Origin: JBGQOG01 sp052113705
GTDB taxonomy: Bacteria > Pseudomonadota > Alphaproteobacteria > Rhodobacterales > Rhodobacteraceae
Direction of reading: 5' to 3'
Assembly: GCF_052113705.1 (NCBI RefSeq)
Contig: NZ_JBGQOG010000004.1
Location: forward strand, 62,001-126,000
DNA: 64,000 nt
Shown here: positions 34,903 through 43,255 of the stretch, piece after piece
How the letters are laid out: each line of letters begins with the position of its first letter
Position numbering within the stretch: position 1 is the first letter of the stretch
Made by a program: the position numbers and the translations under genes
Notes under the pieces: generated by a model
Database searches by the model: none
What the model was told of the DNA's origin: nothing
The model's input: only the letters and a program-made list of their open reading frames with translations

Positions 34903-34962
34903 AAATATCCCCGCCGGAGGCTCCTGTGTCTGCCACAGGAGCCTCCGGCGGGGATATTTTTA
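34903..34962. terminator. 26-bp perfect inverted repeat, bidirectional terminator
   Basis: The arms 34903-34928 and 34934-34959 are perfect reverse complements around the loop TCTGC. Outer ends read AAATATCCCCGCCGGAGG and CCTCCGGCGGGGATATTT, giving T tracts on both strands. It lies between convergent pheT and the GST-like gene, and is much longer than the other terminators in this window. Confidence 0.9.
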
Positions 34963-34974
34963 CCGAAGCAAGCC

Positions 34975-35670
34975 TCAGTCGCGCGCCGGAATTTTCAGGC
35001 CGCGCTGCACTGCCGGACGCGCCAGAAAGCGCGCGAGATAGGCGGGGACGTTTTTCAACGCATCAAAGCCCACGATCTCGCCCGCGCCGTAAAAGCCGGT
35101 GAGCGTGTTCAGCCAGGGACCAATGGCGATATCGGCGATGGAATAGTCCCCCGCGAGCCAGTCTTTGCCTTCCAGCGCGCCGTCGAGAACCTTGAGCAGG
35201 CGGGCGGCTTCGGCGCGGTAGCGCTCTTTCGGGCGCGGATCCTCGATCTCCTTGCCCGCGAAATGGTGGAAAAAGCCGAGCTGCCCGAACATCGGGCCGA
35301 GGCCGCCCATCTGGAACATCACCCATTGCAGGATTTCATAGCGCTGCGCGGCGGGCATCAGCTTGCCTGATTTTTCTGCCAGATAGACAAGGATGGCGCC
35401 GGATTCAAACAGGGGCAGCGGTGCGCCGTCCGGCCCGTTCGGGTCGATGATCGCCGGGATCTTGTTGTTGGGATTGAGCGAGAGAAACTCCGGGCTCGTC
35501 TGGTCGTTGGTCGCAAAGTTGACCAGATGCGGCTCATAGGCGAGGCCCATTTCTTCCAGCGCGATCGAGATTTTCACCCCGTTCGGCGTGGGCAGCGAAT
35601 AGAGCTGGATCACCGAAGGGTCTTTGGCGGGCCAGCGGCGGGTGATCGGGAAATCGGAAAGGTCTTGCAT
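34975..35670 (-). CDS. glutathione transferase-like disulfide reductase (YghU/YfcG type)
   Basis: A 231-residue protein. The N-terminal thioredoxin-like domain has IQLYSLPTPNGVKISIALEE, with TPNG in place of a catalytic Tyr/Ser, as in the Nu-class enzymes YfcG/YghU; NNKIPAI and LFESGAILVYLAE form the glutathione-binding site. The C-terminal half is helical. Family knowledge: Nu-class members bind two glutathiones and reduce disulfides or peroxides. It stands alone, convergent with pheT. Confidence 0.87.
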   Translation of the reverse strand: MQDLSDFPITRRWPAKDPSVIQLYSLPTPNGVKISIALEEMGLAYEPHLVNFATNDQTSPEFLSLNPNNKIPAIIDPNGPDGAPLPLFESGAILVYLAEKSGKLMPAAQRYEILQWVMFQMGGLGPMFGQLGFFHHFAGKEIEDPRPKERYRAEAARLLKVLDGALEGKDWLAGDYSIADIAIGPWLNTLTGFYGAGEIVGFDALKNVPAYLARFLARPAVQRGLKIPARD

Positions 35671-35795
35671 GGCAGTCCTCCTGTAAGGGGGCCAGCAAAG
35701 CCGAAACCCGGCGCATTGAAAAGGCTCCCCTTTGTGCGCCAGCGTGGTAAAGATTGTGCGATCCCGTCAGGGACAATTGTAGTGTGGGGACAGCA

Positions 35796-36233
35796 ATGCT
35801 GAAAGAATTCAGAAACTTCATTGCCAAGGGCAATGTCATGGATATGGCCGTCGGTATCATCATCGGTGCGGCCTTCACCGCCATCGTCACCTCGATGGTG
35901 GCCGATCTGATCAACCCGATCATCGGCGTCATCACCGGCGGCGTCGATTTTTCGAACCTCTTCGTCAACCTGGGCGATGGCGTCTACACCAGCCTGACCG
36001 AGGCGCGCGATGCCGGGGCGCCGGTTTTTGCCTATGGGTCGTTCCTGACGGCGGTGATCAATTTCCTGATCGTCGCCTTTGTCGTCTTCATGATGGTGAA
36101 GGGTGTGAACCGCGTCAAAGAGGCTGCGGTCCGCAAGGAAAAGGTCGAAGAGGCCGCCGCTGCGCCCAAAGGCCCGACGCAGGAAGAACTGCTGATCCAG
36201 ATCCGCGACGCGCTTTTGGCGCAAAAGGGCTGA
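35796..36233 (+). CDS. mscL: large-conductance mechanosensitive channel
   Basis: A 145-residue membrane protein that opens under hypo-osmotic membrane tension. It starts MLKEFRNFIAKGNVMDMAVG, then TM1 (about 15-45), a periplasmic loop and TM2 (about 78-100), ending with the basic/acidic cytoplasmic bundle EELLIQIRDALLAQKG. The length and motifs are typical. GGGGA lies five bases before the ATG. It is a single-gene unit closed by a strong terminator. Confidence 0.96.
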   Translation: MLKEFRNFIAKGNVMDMAVGIIIGAAFTAIVTSMVADLINPIIGVITGGVDFSNLFVNLGDGVYTSLTEARDAGAPVFAYGSFLTAVINFLIVAFVVFMMVKGVNRVKEAAVRKEKVEEAAAAPKGPTQEELLIQIRDALLAQKG

Positions 36234-36253
36234 CGGGCCCCAGAGGTGAACAG

Positions 36254-36281
36254 AAAGGCCCGCCGTTCTGGCGGGCCTTTT
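36254..36281. terminator. bidirectional terminator between mscL and ald
   Basis: AAAGGCCCGCC / GGCGGGCCTTT, an 11-bp perfect stem with a 5-base loop, followed by T on the plus strand. It is used by mscL (plus) and ald (minus). Confidence 0.9.
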
Positions 36282-36284
36282 GCG

Positions 36285-37403
36285 TTACTGTTTGAGGGCG
36301 AGCTGCGGCGAGAGCACGTCGATCTCCAGCGCCCGGCCAACGGCGAAATTGGTCAGATGGCCCGCGTGGATGTTCAGCCCGTTCAGGAGATGCTCATCCG
36401 CCGCGCAGGCCTCTTTCCAGCCCTTGTCGGCCAGCGCCAGCAGGAAGGGCAGGGTGGCATTGCCAAGCGCCTGGGTCGAGGTGCGCGCCACGGCCCCCGG
36501 CATGTTCGCGACGCAGTAATGCAGGATGCCATCGACCTCATAGATCGGGTCCTGATGGGTGGTGGCGTGGCTCGTCTCGAAACACCCGCCCTGATCGATG
36601 GCCACATCGACGATGGCCGCGCCGGGCTTCATCGTGCCGAGCATGGCGCGGCTGACCAGTTTCGGCGCGGCCGCCCCCGGGATCAGCACCGCGCCGATCA
36701 CCAGATCCGCCGTCGCCACCAGCTCGGCGGTGGTCGCAGCACTGGCGTAGAGCGCTTTGAAATCGCGGTTAAACACATCATCCAGATAGCGCAGGCGGGG
36801 CAGGGAGCGGTCGAGCACGGTGACATCCGCCCCCATGCCCGCCGCCACCCGCGCCGCATGAGTGCCGACCACGCCGCCGCCGATCACCAGCACCCGGCCC
36901 GGCGCCACGCCCGGCACGCCGCCCAACAGCACGCCGCGCCCGCCATTGGCCTTTTGCAGCGTCCAGGCGCCGACTTGTGGGGCCAGTTTGCCCGCCACCT
37001 CGGACATCGGCGCCAGCAGCGGCAGGCCGCCGTTGCGGTCGGTCACCGTCTCATAGGCGATGCAGGTGGCACCTGAGGCCAAGAGGTCCCGTGTCTGTTC
37101 CGGATCGGGCGCCAGATGCAGATAGGTGAACAAAAGCTGCCCCGGCCGCAGCATCGCGCGCTCGGCCTTTTGCGGCTCTTTCACCTTCACGATCATCTCG
37201 GCTTCGGCAAAGACCGCCGCCGCATCCGGCAGAATGCGCGCCCCTGCGGCGATGTAATCGGCGTCGGTAAAGCCGGAGCCGAGACCGGCACCGGCCTCGA
37301 TCAGCACCTCATGCCCATGCGCGACGGCCTCATGCGCGGCCTGCGGCATGAGGCCTACGCGGAATTCCTGCGGTTTGATCTCCCGCGGGCAACCAATTTT
37401 CAT
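36285..37403 (-). CDS. ald: alanine dehydrogenase
   Basis: NAD-dependent oxidative deamination of L-alanine to pyruvate and ammonia. It has 372 residues: MKIGCPREIKPQEFRVGLMP start, catalytic Lys in KVKEPQ and His in TYLHLA, and the Rossmann motif GGGVVGTHAARVA in the middle. The ATG at 37403 is chosen for GGGAGG seven bases upstream and the conserved MKIG start. It is divergent from an Lrp/AsnC-family gene, a common arrangement in which the regulator controls ald in response to alanine. Confidence 0.96.
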   Translation of the reverse strand: MKIGCPREIKPQEFRVGLMPQAAHEAVAHGHEVLIEAGAGLGSGFTDADYIAAGARILPDAAAVFAEAEMIVKVKEPQKAERAMLRPGQLLFTYLHLAPDPEQTRDLLASGATCIAYETVTDRNGGLPLLAPMSEVAGKLAPQVGAWTLQKANGGRGVLLGGVPGVAPGRVLVIGGGVVGTHAARVAAGMGADVTVLDRSLPRLRYLDDVFNRDFKALYASAATTAELVATADLVIGAVLIPGAAAPKLVSRAMLGTMKPGAAIVDVAIDQGGCFETSHATTHQDPIYEVDGILHYCVANMPGAVARTSTQALGNATLPFLLALADKGWKEACAADEHLLNGLNIHAGHLTNFAVGRALEIDVLSPQLALKQ

Positions 37404-37543
37404 GTCAGATCCTCCCAAATCCTCTATGACGCCATCCTGCGCCTGCCGGGGCGCAAATGTTTTGAAAAATCCTTGGCCTCAGGTGGTTTTACGCGTTAAA
37501 TCTTCGCGGAATGCTTGAATTCATCGAAGGAAGTTGCACGGAT

Positions 37544-38002
37544 ATGACCCTCGACGCCACCGACCGCCGGATCCTCACGGTGTTGCAAAAGCAGGGGCGC
37601 ATCTCGAATGCGGATTTGTCCGAACGGGTGAACCTCTCGGCTTCGGCCTGTCACCGGCGGGTGCAGCGGCTGGAGGAAGAGGGCTATATCCGCGATTATG
37701 TGGCCCTTCTCGACGCGCGCAAGCTGGGGCGGCCCACGACGGTTTTCGTGGAGATCACCCTCTCGGCGCAGGCGGATGAGGTGCTGGACGCCTTCGAGCG
37801 CGAGGTGAAGAAGATCCCCGATGTGCTGGAATGCCACCTGATGGCGGGTTCGGCGGATTATCTGTTGAAAGTCGTGGCCGAGGATACCGAGGATTTCGCC
37901 CGCATCCACCGCGCCTATCTGGCGCGACTGCCCGGGGTGGCGCAGATGCAGAGCAGTTTTTCGCTGCGCAATGTGGTCACCACCACCGCGCTGCCGGTCT
38001 GA
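37544..38002 (+). CDS. Lrp/AsnC-family regulator, probably of ald
   Basis: A 152-residue protein with N-terminal winged helix (LDATDRRILTVLQKQGRISN, about residues 3-22, then LSASACHRRVQRLEEEGYI) and a C-terminal RAM ligand-binding domain (about 70-145, with VLECHLMAGSADYLLKVV). The position opposite ald suggests an alanine-responsive activator of alanine degradation, like AldR. The ATG at 37544 is preferred; one at 37511 would add 11 residues without a better ribosome site. It is convergent with trkH at 16 bases. Confidence 0.9.
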   Translation: MTLDATDRRILTVLQKQGRISNADLSERVNLSASACHRRVQRLEEEGYIRDYVALLDARKLGRPTTVFVEITLSAQADEVLDAFEREVKKIPDVLECHLMAGSADYLLKVVAEDTEDFARIHRAYLARLPGVAQMQSSFSLRNVVTTTALPV

Positions 38003-38018
38003 GTCGCTTCCGGTGTGA

Positions 38019-39467
38019 TCACTCGCGCCAGAAGCGGGGCATGAAGACGACGAGGATGGCCAGCAGGCCCAGGCGGCCGAGCAGCATGGCCAGCGTCATG
38101 ATCCAGGTCGCCTGATCCGAGAAATCCACCATCGTGCCGGTGCGTGCCACCATCGGGCCAAAGCCAAAGCCGATATTGCCCATCGAGGTCCAGATCGCGA
38201 AAACCGCCGATTGCATGTCGACCCCGGTCATCGAGATCAGCACGGTCAGCACGCCGAGGATCAGGATATAGCCGGTGAAATACATCATCATCGGGTTCAG
38301 CACGTCCTCATCCAGCGGCTTGCCGTCCAGGCGCGGCTGCACCATCCGGTGCGGTGAATGCAGGCGTTGAATGGCGCTGCGGATGGCCGAAATCAGCGCC
38401 AGGCAGCGAAAGACCGAGAGCGCGCCGGAGGACGAGCCGGTGCAGCCGCCGATCATCCCGAGGCAAAAGGCCAGCGTCACCGGAAAGGCGCCCCAGGCCC
38501 CGACATTGGCCGAGCCAAAGCCGGTCCCGGTCATGATCGAGGCGAGGTTGAACAGGGTTTCGCGCAGGGTTTGCTCAAAATCTGTGGCGCCATGCGTCAT
38601 CCGCCACAGCACGATCGCCACCACCGCATAGACGAACCAGCGCAGCAGGGCGCGGACCTGCGGATCGCGCCAGAGCGGCATGGTCTGGCCGCGGGCCAAT
38701 TGGACAAAACGGATAAAGGGCATGCCGCCGATCAGCATGAAGAAGGTCCCGGCATATTCGGCGGTGCCGGAATAGGCGCCAAAGCTTGAATCATGGGTGC
38801 CAAAGCCGCCGGTCGCCAGCGTCGCCATCGCGTGGATGCTGGCGTCAAACACCGGCATGCCGCAGCCGATGTAGGAGAGCGCACACAGAAGCGTCAGCCC
38901 GGCATAAGCGGCGAGCAGCGCACGCGAAATGTCACGGGCGCGCGGCAGGATCTTGCCGAGTGTGTCGAACCCTTCGGTGCGAAAGAACTGCATGCCGCCG
39001 ACGCGCATCACCGGCAGAAAGATCATGGCCACAAAGGCGATGCCAAGGCCGCCCATCCAATTCAGCATGCCCCGCCACAAGAGCACGCCACGCGGCAGGT
39101 TTTCCAGCCCGGTCAGGATGGTGGAGCCGGTGGTGGTGATGCCGGAGACGGCTTCGAAATAGGCATCGGTAAAGTTGATGTCCGGCGCGCCCAGCAAGAA
39201 CGGCAGGGCGCCAAACAGCGGGATCAGCACCCAGATCAGCGCGGTCAGCAGATAGGCCTGCCGCGCGCTCAGGCCCTGTGGGCTGGCGGGCCGGGTGGCA
39301 AGCGAGACGAGCACCCCGACAAAGCCGGTGATCAGCGCCGCGTCCAGAAAGCCATGCACATTGTCGTCGCCATCCCAGTAATCGATGCCGGCGGGCAGCA
39401 GCATGGTGATCGACAGCACGGCCAGAATGATGCCGAGGATGTGAAAGATCGGCGCGAACCTAAGCAT
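38019..39467 (-). CDS. trkH: potassium uptake protein TrkH
   Basis: A 482-residue K+ transporter subunit with about ten to twelve membrane helices in four MPM repeats; filter-like segments include SGITTTGSTIL, LATGGFGTHD, IMTGTGFGSAN and TSMGNIGFGFG. TrkH needs the peripheral NAD-binding TrkA, which is not in the window. No strong Shine-Dalgarno precedes the ATG. A 459-base gene-poor stretch lies upstream. Confidence 0.92.
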   Translation of the reverse strand: MLRFAPIFHILGIILAVLSITMLLPAGIDYWDGDDNVHGFLDAALITGFVGVLVSLATRPASPQGLSARQAYLLTALIWVLIPLFGALPFLLGAPDINFTDAYFEAVSGITTTGSTILTGLENLPRGVLLWRGMLNWMGGLGIAFVAMIFLPVMRVGGMQFFRTEGFDTLGKILPRARDISRALLAAYAGLTLLCALSYIGCGMPVFDASIHAMATLATGGFGTHDSSFGAYSGTAEYAGTFFMLIGGMPFIRFVQLARGQTMPLWRDPQVRALLRWFVYAVVAIVLWRMTHGATDFEQTLRETLFNLASIMTGTGFGSANVGAWGAFPVTLAFCLGMIGGCTGSSSGALSVFRCLALISAIRSAIQRLHSPHRMVQPRLDGKPLDEDVLNPMMMYFTGYILILGVLTVLISMTGVDMQSAVFAIWTSMGNIGFGFGPMVARTGTMVDFSDQATWIMTLAMLLGRLGLLAILVVFMPRFWRE

Positions 39468-39926
39468 GTGCCGCGTCTCGCTGACGGGCCCGATGGGGCG
39501 GGGTGACCGGGCCGCGCACGCTCATGCCCTGAGCCGGGGCAGGGGCTGGGCAGGGCATTTGCCGTCGGGGGGCCTGCGCGGCGGGTTCCGGTGCAAGCCG
39601 CGGTGGCTGACACGCGTCCCCGGGAAACTCTGGCTGTCTGGCAGCTTCAGGCAGCGCCGTGGCGCCGGGCACGACCTGCGGCCGCTGAAGGGCCCGGCAA
39701 GGGGGCCGCATATTGGCGCGCGGTGTCAAAACGCGGTGCGCCCCGTCGGTGTGGCGGGCGCCGTGTCAGGGCAGCTGTGCGGTGAAAAGGGTGCTGGACG
39801 CAAACCAGATGCCTTGGATCTGTGGTGACGCGGGAGGAGGGCAGCGACAGTGCGCCAATCTTACGGGGTGGCGCAGGGCGATGCAAGGATCGCGCGGGTC
39901 CGGCGGCATGCGGGGCGTCGGTCACC
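39468..39926. other. 459-bp stretch without a supported gene
   Basis: Located upstream of trkH and downstream of rpsU. Frames of up to 120 codons exist, but they are Arg/Gly/Ala-rich, lack ribosome sites and resemble shadow frames of GC-rich DNA. It should contain the trkH promoter. I see no tRNA-like or repeat structure. Confidence 0.55.
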
Positions 39927-39957
39927 AAAAAACCCCCGATGGCACGCCACGGGGGTT
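39927..39957 (-). terminator. terminator after rpsU
   Basis: On the minus strand AACCCCCGTGGC pairs with GCCATCGGGGGTT (one bulged base) and is followed by a run of six T residues. It lies 38 bases after the rpsU stop. Confidence 0.88.
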
Positions 39958-39994
39958 GATCGGTGCGGGCGAACCCGCCAGCTTTCCAGTCGCC

Positions 39995-40201
39995 TCAGAG
40001 AGCGCCTTCGCGCTGAGCTTTCTTCCGTGCCAATTTACGGGCACGGCGAACGGCTTCAGCTTTCTCGCGCGCTTTCTTGACGGACGGCTTCTCGAAATGT
40101 TGCTTAAGCTTCATTTCACGAAACACACCCTCGCGCTGAAGTTTTTTCTTCAGAGCCCGAAGCGCCTGTTCGACGTTGTTGTCGCGAACGCTGACCTGCA
40201 T
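39995..40201 (-). CDS. rpsU: 30S ribosomal protein S21
   Basis: A 68-residue basic protein starting MQVSVRDNNVEQALRALKKK, with the S21 core LQREGVFREMK and a Lys/Arg-rich helical tail (KKAREKAEAVRRARKLARKK). It binds near the 3' end of 16S rRNA and helps mRNA binding. It is monocistronic with a strong terminator and divergent from coq9. Confidence 0.96.
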   Translation of the reverse strand: MQVSVRDNNVEQALRALKKKLQREGVFREMKLKQHFEKPSVKKAREKAEAVRRARKLARKKAQREGAL

Positions 40202-40315
40202 GTGGTTGTCACCACCTTCCTAAGTTTGAGTTGCGTCAGATTGCAGGAAGTGGCCCTATAGCAGGGGGCCGGAGTTTTGTCTACGGTTTGTCGGGGCTGG
40301 AATAAGGGGAAAATG

Positions 40316-40984
40316 ATGCGAAATGCTGGTCTGGATATGGCCGAAGAGCGGGCCAGGCTGCTTGCCGCCATCATGCCGCATGTGCCCTTTGACGGCTGGT
40401 CGGAACCGGCGTTTCGGGCGGCGGTGGCGGATCTTGCGCTCGACCCCGATCTGGCGCGGGTGATCTGCCCGCGGGGCGCGGTGGATCTGGCGGTGGAATA
40501 CCACCGGGCGGGCGACCGTGCGATGGTCGAGGCCCTGGCCACGCATGATCTGGCGGCCTTGAAATACAGCGCGCGCGTGGCCTTGGCGGTGCGGTTGCGG
40601 CTCGAGCTGGCGGACCGCGAGCTGGTGCGGCGCGGCGCGGCAGTCTTTGCGTTGCCCGGCAATCTGGCCACCGGCTCTGCGCTGATCTGGGGCACGGCCG
40701 AGGCGATCTGGACCGCGCTGGGCGACAGCAGCCGCGATCTGAACTGGTACACCAAACGGATGACGCTCTCGGCGGTCTATTCGGCCACCGTGCTCTATTG
40801 GATGGGCGATGAGAGCGAGGGGAGCGCCGACAGCTGGGCCTTTCTCGACGACCGGATCGGCAATGTGATGCAGTTTGAAAAGTTGAAGGGGAATGTGTTG
40901 AAGAATCGCTTCGTCAAAGGATTGATGGAAAAGGTGCAGGCCCCCGCGCCGCGCGCCACGCCGGGCCAGGAGGCGCGCCGATGA
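40316..40984 (+). CDS. COQ9-family ubiquinone biosynthesis protein
   Basis: A 222-residue helical protein; the C-terminal part with SALIWGTAEAIWTALGDSSRDLNWYTKRMTL-type sequence (split here: IWGTAEAIWTALGDSS, DLNWYTKRMTL) matches the COQ9 lipid-binding domain. Family knowledge: COQ9 binds isoprenoid lipids and presents ubiquinone precursors to the hydroxylase COQ7. AAGGGG precedes two adjacent ATGs at 40313 and 40316; the second has better spacing. The stop overlaps the quinone oxidoreductase start (ATGA). Confidence 0.9.
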   Translation: MRNAGLDMAEERARLLAAIMPHVPFDGWSEPAFRAAVADLALDPDLARVICPRGAVDLAVEYHRAGDRAMVEALATHDLAALKYSARVALAVRLRLELADRELVRRGAAVFALPGNLATGSALIWGTAEAIWTALGDSSRDLNWYTKRMTLSAVYSATVLYWMGDESEGSADSWAFLDDRIGNVMQFEKLKGNVLKNRFVKGLMEKVQAPAPRATPGQEARR

Positions 40985-41994
40985 CGCAAGAGACGCAGTC
41001 GTTCTCCGCCGATCTGCCCGAGATGATGCGGGCCGTGGAAATCACCGGACCCGGCGGGCCGGAGGTGCTGCGGCTGGGCGCGCGCGCGGTGCCGGTGCCC
41101 GGCGCGGGAGAGATCCTGATCGAGGTGCATTATGCAGGCGTCAACCGTCCCGATGCCTTGCAGCGGGCCGGGCGTTATGCGCCGCCGCCGGGGGCCTCGG
41201 ATCTGCCGGGTCTGGAATGCGCGGGCTATGTCGCGGCGCTCGGGGCCGGGGTGCATGGCTGGCAGCTGGGCGATCTGGTTTGCGCGCTGCTGCCGGGGGG
41301 CGGCTATGCGGAATATGCCCGCGCTCCTGCGGCGCATTGCCTGCCGGTTCCGGCGGGGCTCGATCTGAAATCCGCCGCCTGTTTGCCGGAAACCGCCTTT
41401 ACCACCTGGTCGAACATGGTGATGCGGGGCCGCTTGCAGGCGGGCGAGCGGTTCCTGGTGCATGGCGGTTCCTCGGGCATCGGCACCATGGCCATTCAGT
41501 TGGCGCGCGCCGTGGGTGCGCGGGTTTGGGCCACGGCGGGTTCGGAAGAGAAATGCGCAGCCTGTGCGGAGCTGGGCGCCACGGCGATCAATTACCGCAG
41601 CGGCGATTTCGGCGCGGTGATGGCGGCAGAGGGCGGCGCGGATCTTATCCTCGACATGGTGGGGGGCAGCTATATCAGCCGCAACCTGCGGGCCTTGGCC
41701 GATGAGGGACGGCTGGTCTCGATTGCCTTTTTGCAAGGCGCCAAGGCCGAGGTGAATTTTGCGCAGATCATGATGCGGCGGCTGACCGTCACCGGCAGCA
41801 CCTTGCGGCCGCAAAGCGATCTGGCCAAGGCGCGGATTGCCGCCGAGCTGTTGACGCATGTCTGGCCGCTGGTGGAGGCGGGCAAGATCCGCCCGGTGAT
41901 GGACAGCGAATTTCCACTCGCCGAAGCGGCGGCGGCACATGCCCGGATGGAGGGCGGGCATCACATTGGCAAGATCGTGTTGAAACTGCGCTGA
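40981..41994 (+). CDS. NAD(P)H quinone oxidoreductase (zeta-crystallin/PIG3 type)
   Basis: A 337-residue medium-chain dehydrogenase/reductase without the structural zinc site. It shows the GroES-like N-terminal domain (about 15-140, with VHYAGVNRPDALQRAGRYAP) and the NADPH-binding VHGGSSGIGTMAIQLA (about 160-175). The MRAVEI..GGPEVL start and the length match the PIG3/TP53I3-like quinone reductase family. Coupling to coq9 suggests a role around quinones, but the substrate is not proven. Confidence 0.87.
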   Translation: MTQETQSFSADLPEMMRAVEITGPGGPEVLRLGARAVPVPGAGEILIEVHYAGVNRPDALQRAGRYAPPPGASDLPGLECAGYVAALGAGVHGWQLGDLVCALLPGGGYAEYARAPAAHCLPVPAGLDLKSAACLPETAFTTWSNMVMRGRLQAGERFLVHGGSSGIGTMAIQLARAVGARVWATAGSEEKCAACAELGATAINYRSGDFGAVMAAEGGADLILDMVGGSYISRNLRALADEGRLVSIAFLQGAKAEVNFAQIMMRRLTVTGSTLRPQSDLAKARIAAELLTHVWPLVEAGKIRPVMDSEFPLAEAAAAHARMEGGHHIGKIVLKLR

Positions 41995-42036
41995 GGTCCC
42001 AACCCCGGGGCCCGCGCGTCCAAAGGGGAGAGAGCG

Positions 42037-42438
42037 ATGAGCGACCACCATGCGGGCCATTTTACCGTGCTGTCCGGCTATCCGCCGGATGTGCTGGCGA
42101 TCCGCGCCGAAGGCCATCTGACGGGCGAGGATTACCGGACGGTTCTGGTGCCCCGGATCGAGAAAATGATCGCCGCCGAGGGGCGGGTGAAGCTGCTTTA
42201 TGAGCTCGGGCCGGGGTTCGAGGGGCTTTCGGCGGGCGCGGTCTGGGAGGATGCGCGGCTGGGCATCTGGCATCTGGCCGATTTCGCCCGCATCGCGGTG
42301 GTCACCGATATCGGCTGGATACGCGCCGGGCTGAAGCTGTTTGTGCCGCTGATCCCCTGCCCGGTGCAGGTTTTCGCGCTGGAGGACCGCACCGAAGCCG
42401 CCGAATGGATCTCGGCGGCCATCGTCGACGAAGCCTGA
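42037..42438 (+). CDS. SpoIIAA/STAS-like protein
   Basis: A 133-residue alpha/beta protein with the pattern of the SpoIIAA-like family (Pfam 11964): an N-terminal strand region, EDYRTVLVPRIEKMIAAEGR and KLLYELGPGFEGLSAGAVWE, WHLADFARIAVVTD and a final FALEDRTEAAEWI. Members are small cytosolic proteins related to STAS domains and may bind lipids or small ligands. It lies 42 bases after the quinone oxidoreductase gene on the same strand. Confidence 0.82.
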   Translation: MSDHHAGHFTVLSGYPPDVLAIRAEGHLTGEDYRTVLVPRIEKMIAAEGRVKLLYELGPGFEGLSAGAVWEDARLGIWHLADFARIAVVTDIGWIRAGLKLFVPLIPCPVQVFALEDRTEAAEWISAAIVDEA

Positions 42439-42487
42439 GATCCGATTGCTGAGCGTGCGCGATGAGGCCGCGGCGGAGGTGGTGCGG

Positions 42488-43129
42488 TCAGCGCACCGCT
42501 TCCATCAGCGCATCGGGAAGCTGGCAATCGCGCGCACTGTCAGAAGAGCAGGCCCGCGGCTCCAGATCTTTGGTCATGCAGATCCGCGCCTCCTGGATCA
42601 TTCCCTGATCGCAGGTGATGGTGATCATTTCCGGCCGCAATCCGGGGTTTGAATCGATGAAAGCCTCTTGCACCACCCGCGCGGGCAGTTTCACGTCGCG
42701 GTTCAGGCGGCGGAACACCTCGGGGATGGTGATGCTGTCATAGGCCATGCGGGCCGTCGCAAAATAGGCGCGGGCCGAGAGGCCGCTGCAGCGTCCGTGC
42801 TTTTTCCATTCATACCAGGCCAGCCCCGCCGAACCGGTGATATCGGCCATGGCGGCGGATTCTGCCCGGGTCGGATCCCGCTCGGCCGTGCGGCAATAGC
42901 TGGGCCAGCCCCGCTCATATTGCGGCCACAGCCCGTGTAAGGTGAAGGAATGGTCATGGCGCGCATCGCATTGCGCGTCGCGTCGCGCATCGCCCGTCAA
43001 GCTGCACCAGGTTGAGGACCAGCCGAGCGAGAGCACGTAATAGTCGAAGTCGCCCGCCTTCTCGCCATCGGCCGCCGCGGTTAGCGGCAGCAGCAGGGAC
43101 AGGATCAACGGCAGCAGGGTCTTGCGCAT
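42488..43129 (-). CDS. ribonuclease T2 family protein, secreted
   Basis: A 213-residue protein with a signal peptide (about 1-20, ending TAAA). Both catalytic segments are present: CAS I FTLHGLWPQ (62-70, His65) and CAS II EWKKHGRC (107-114, Glu107 and His111). At least eight cysteines fit the disulfide-rich fold. It would hydrolyse RNA in the periplasm through 2',3'-cyclic intermediates. The frame stays open far upstream, but MRKTLLPLILSLLLPLTAAA is clearly the true start. It is divergent from trcR. Confidence 0.92.
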   Translation of the reverse strand: MRKTLLPLILSLLLPLTAAADGEKAGDFDYYVLSLGWSSTWCSLTGDARRDAQCDARHDHSFTLHGLWPQYERGWPSYCRTAERDPTRAESAAMADITGSAGLAWYEWKKHGRCSGLSARAYFATARMAYDSITIPEVFRRLNRDVKLPARVVQEAFIDSNPGLRPEMITITCDQGMIQEARICMTKDLEPRACSSDSARDCQLPDALMEAVR

Positions 43130-43255
43130 TTTCTCTTTCCTCGGCGGGTTTTCAGGTGTAAGGAACGTCCAATTCCCCCTCCCTGAAGACTGGAATGGCG
43201 GCTCTGGCCGCAGCCGTTTTCCCGGCACGGGAGAGATTTGTAAAGGAGTGATCCG

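Noticed and set aside
39466..39828. 120-codon frame upstream of trkH
   Set aside because: It overlaps the trkH start codon, has no ribosome site, and its composition is that of random GC-rich sequence.
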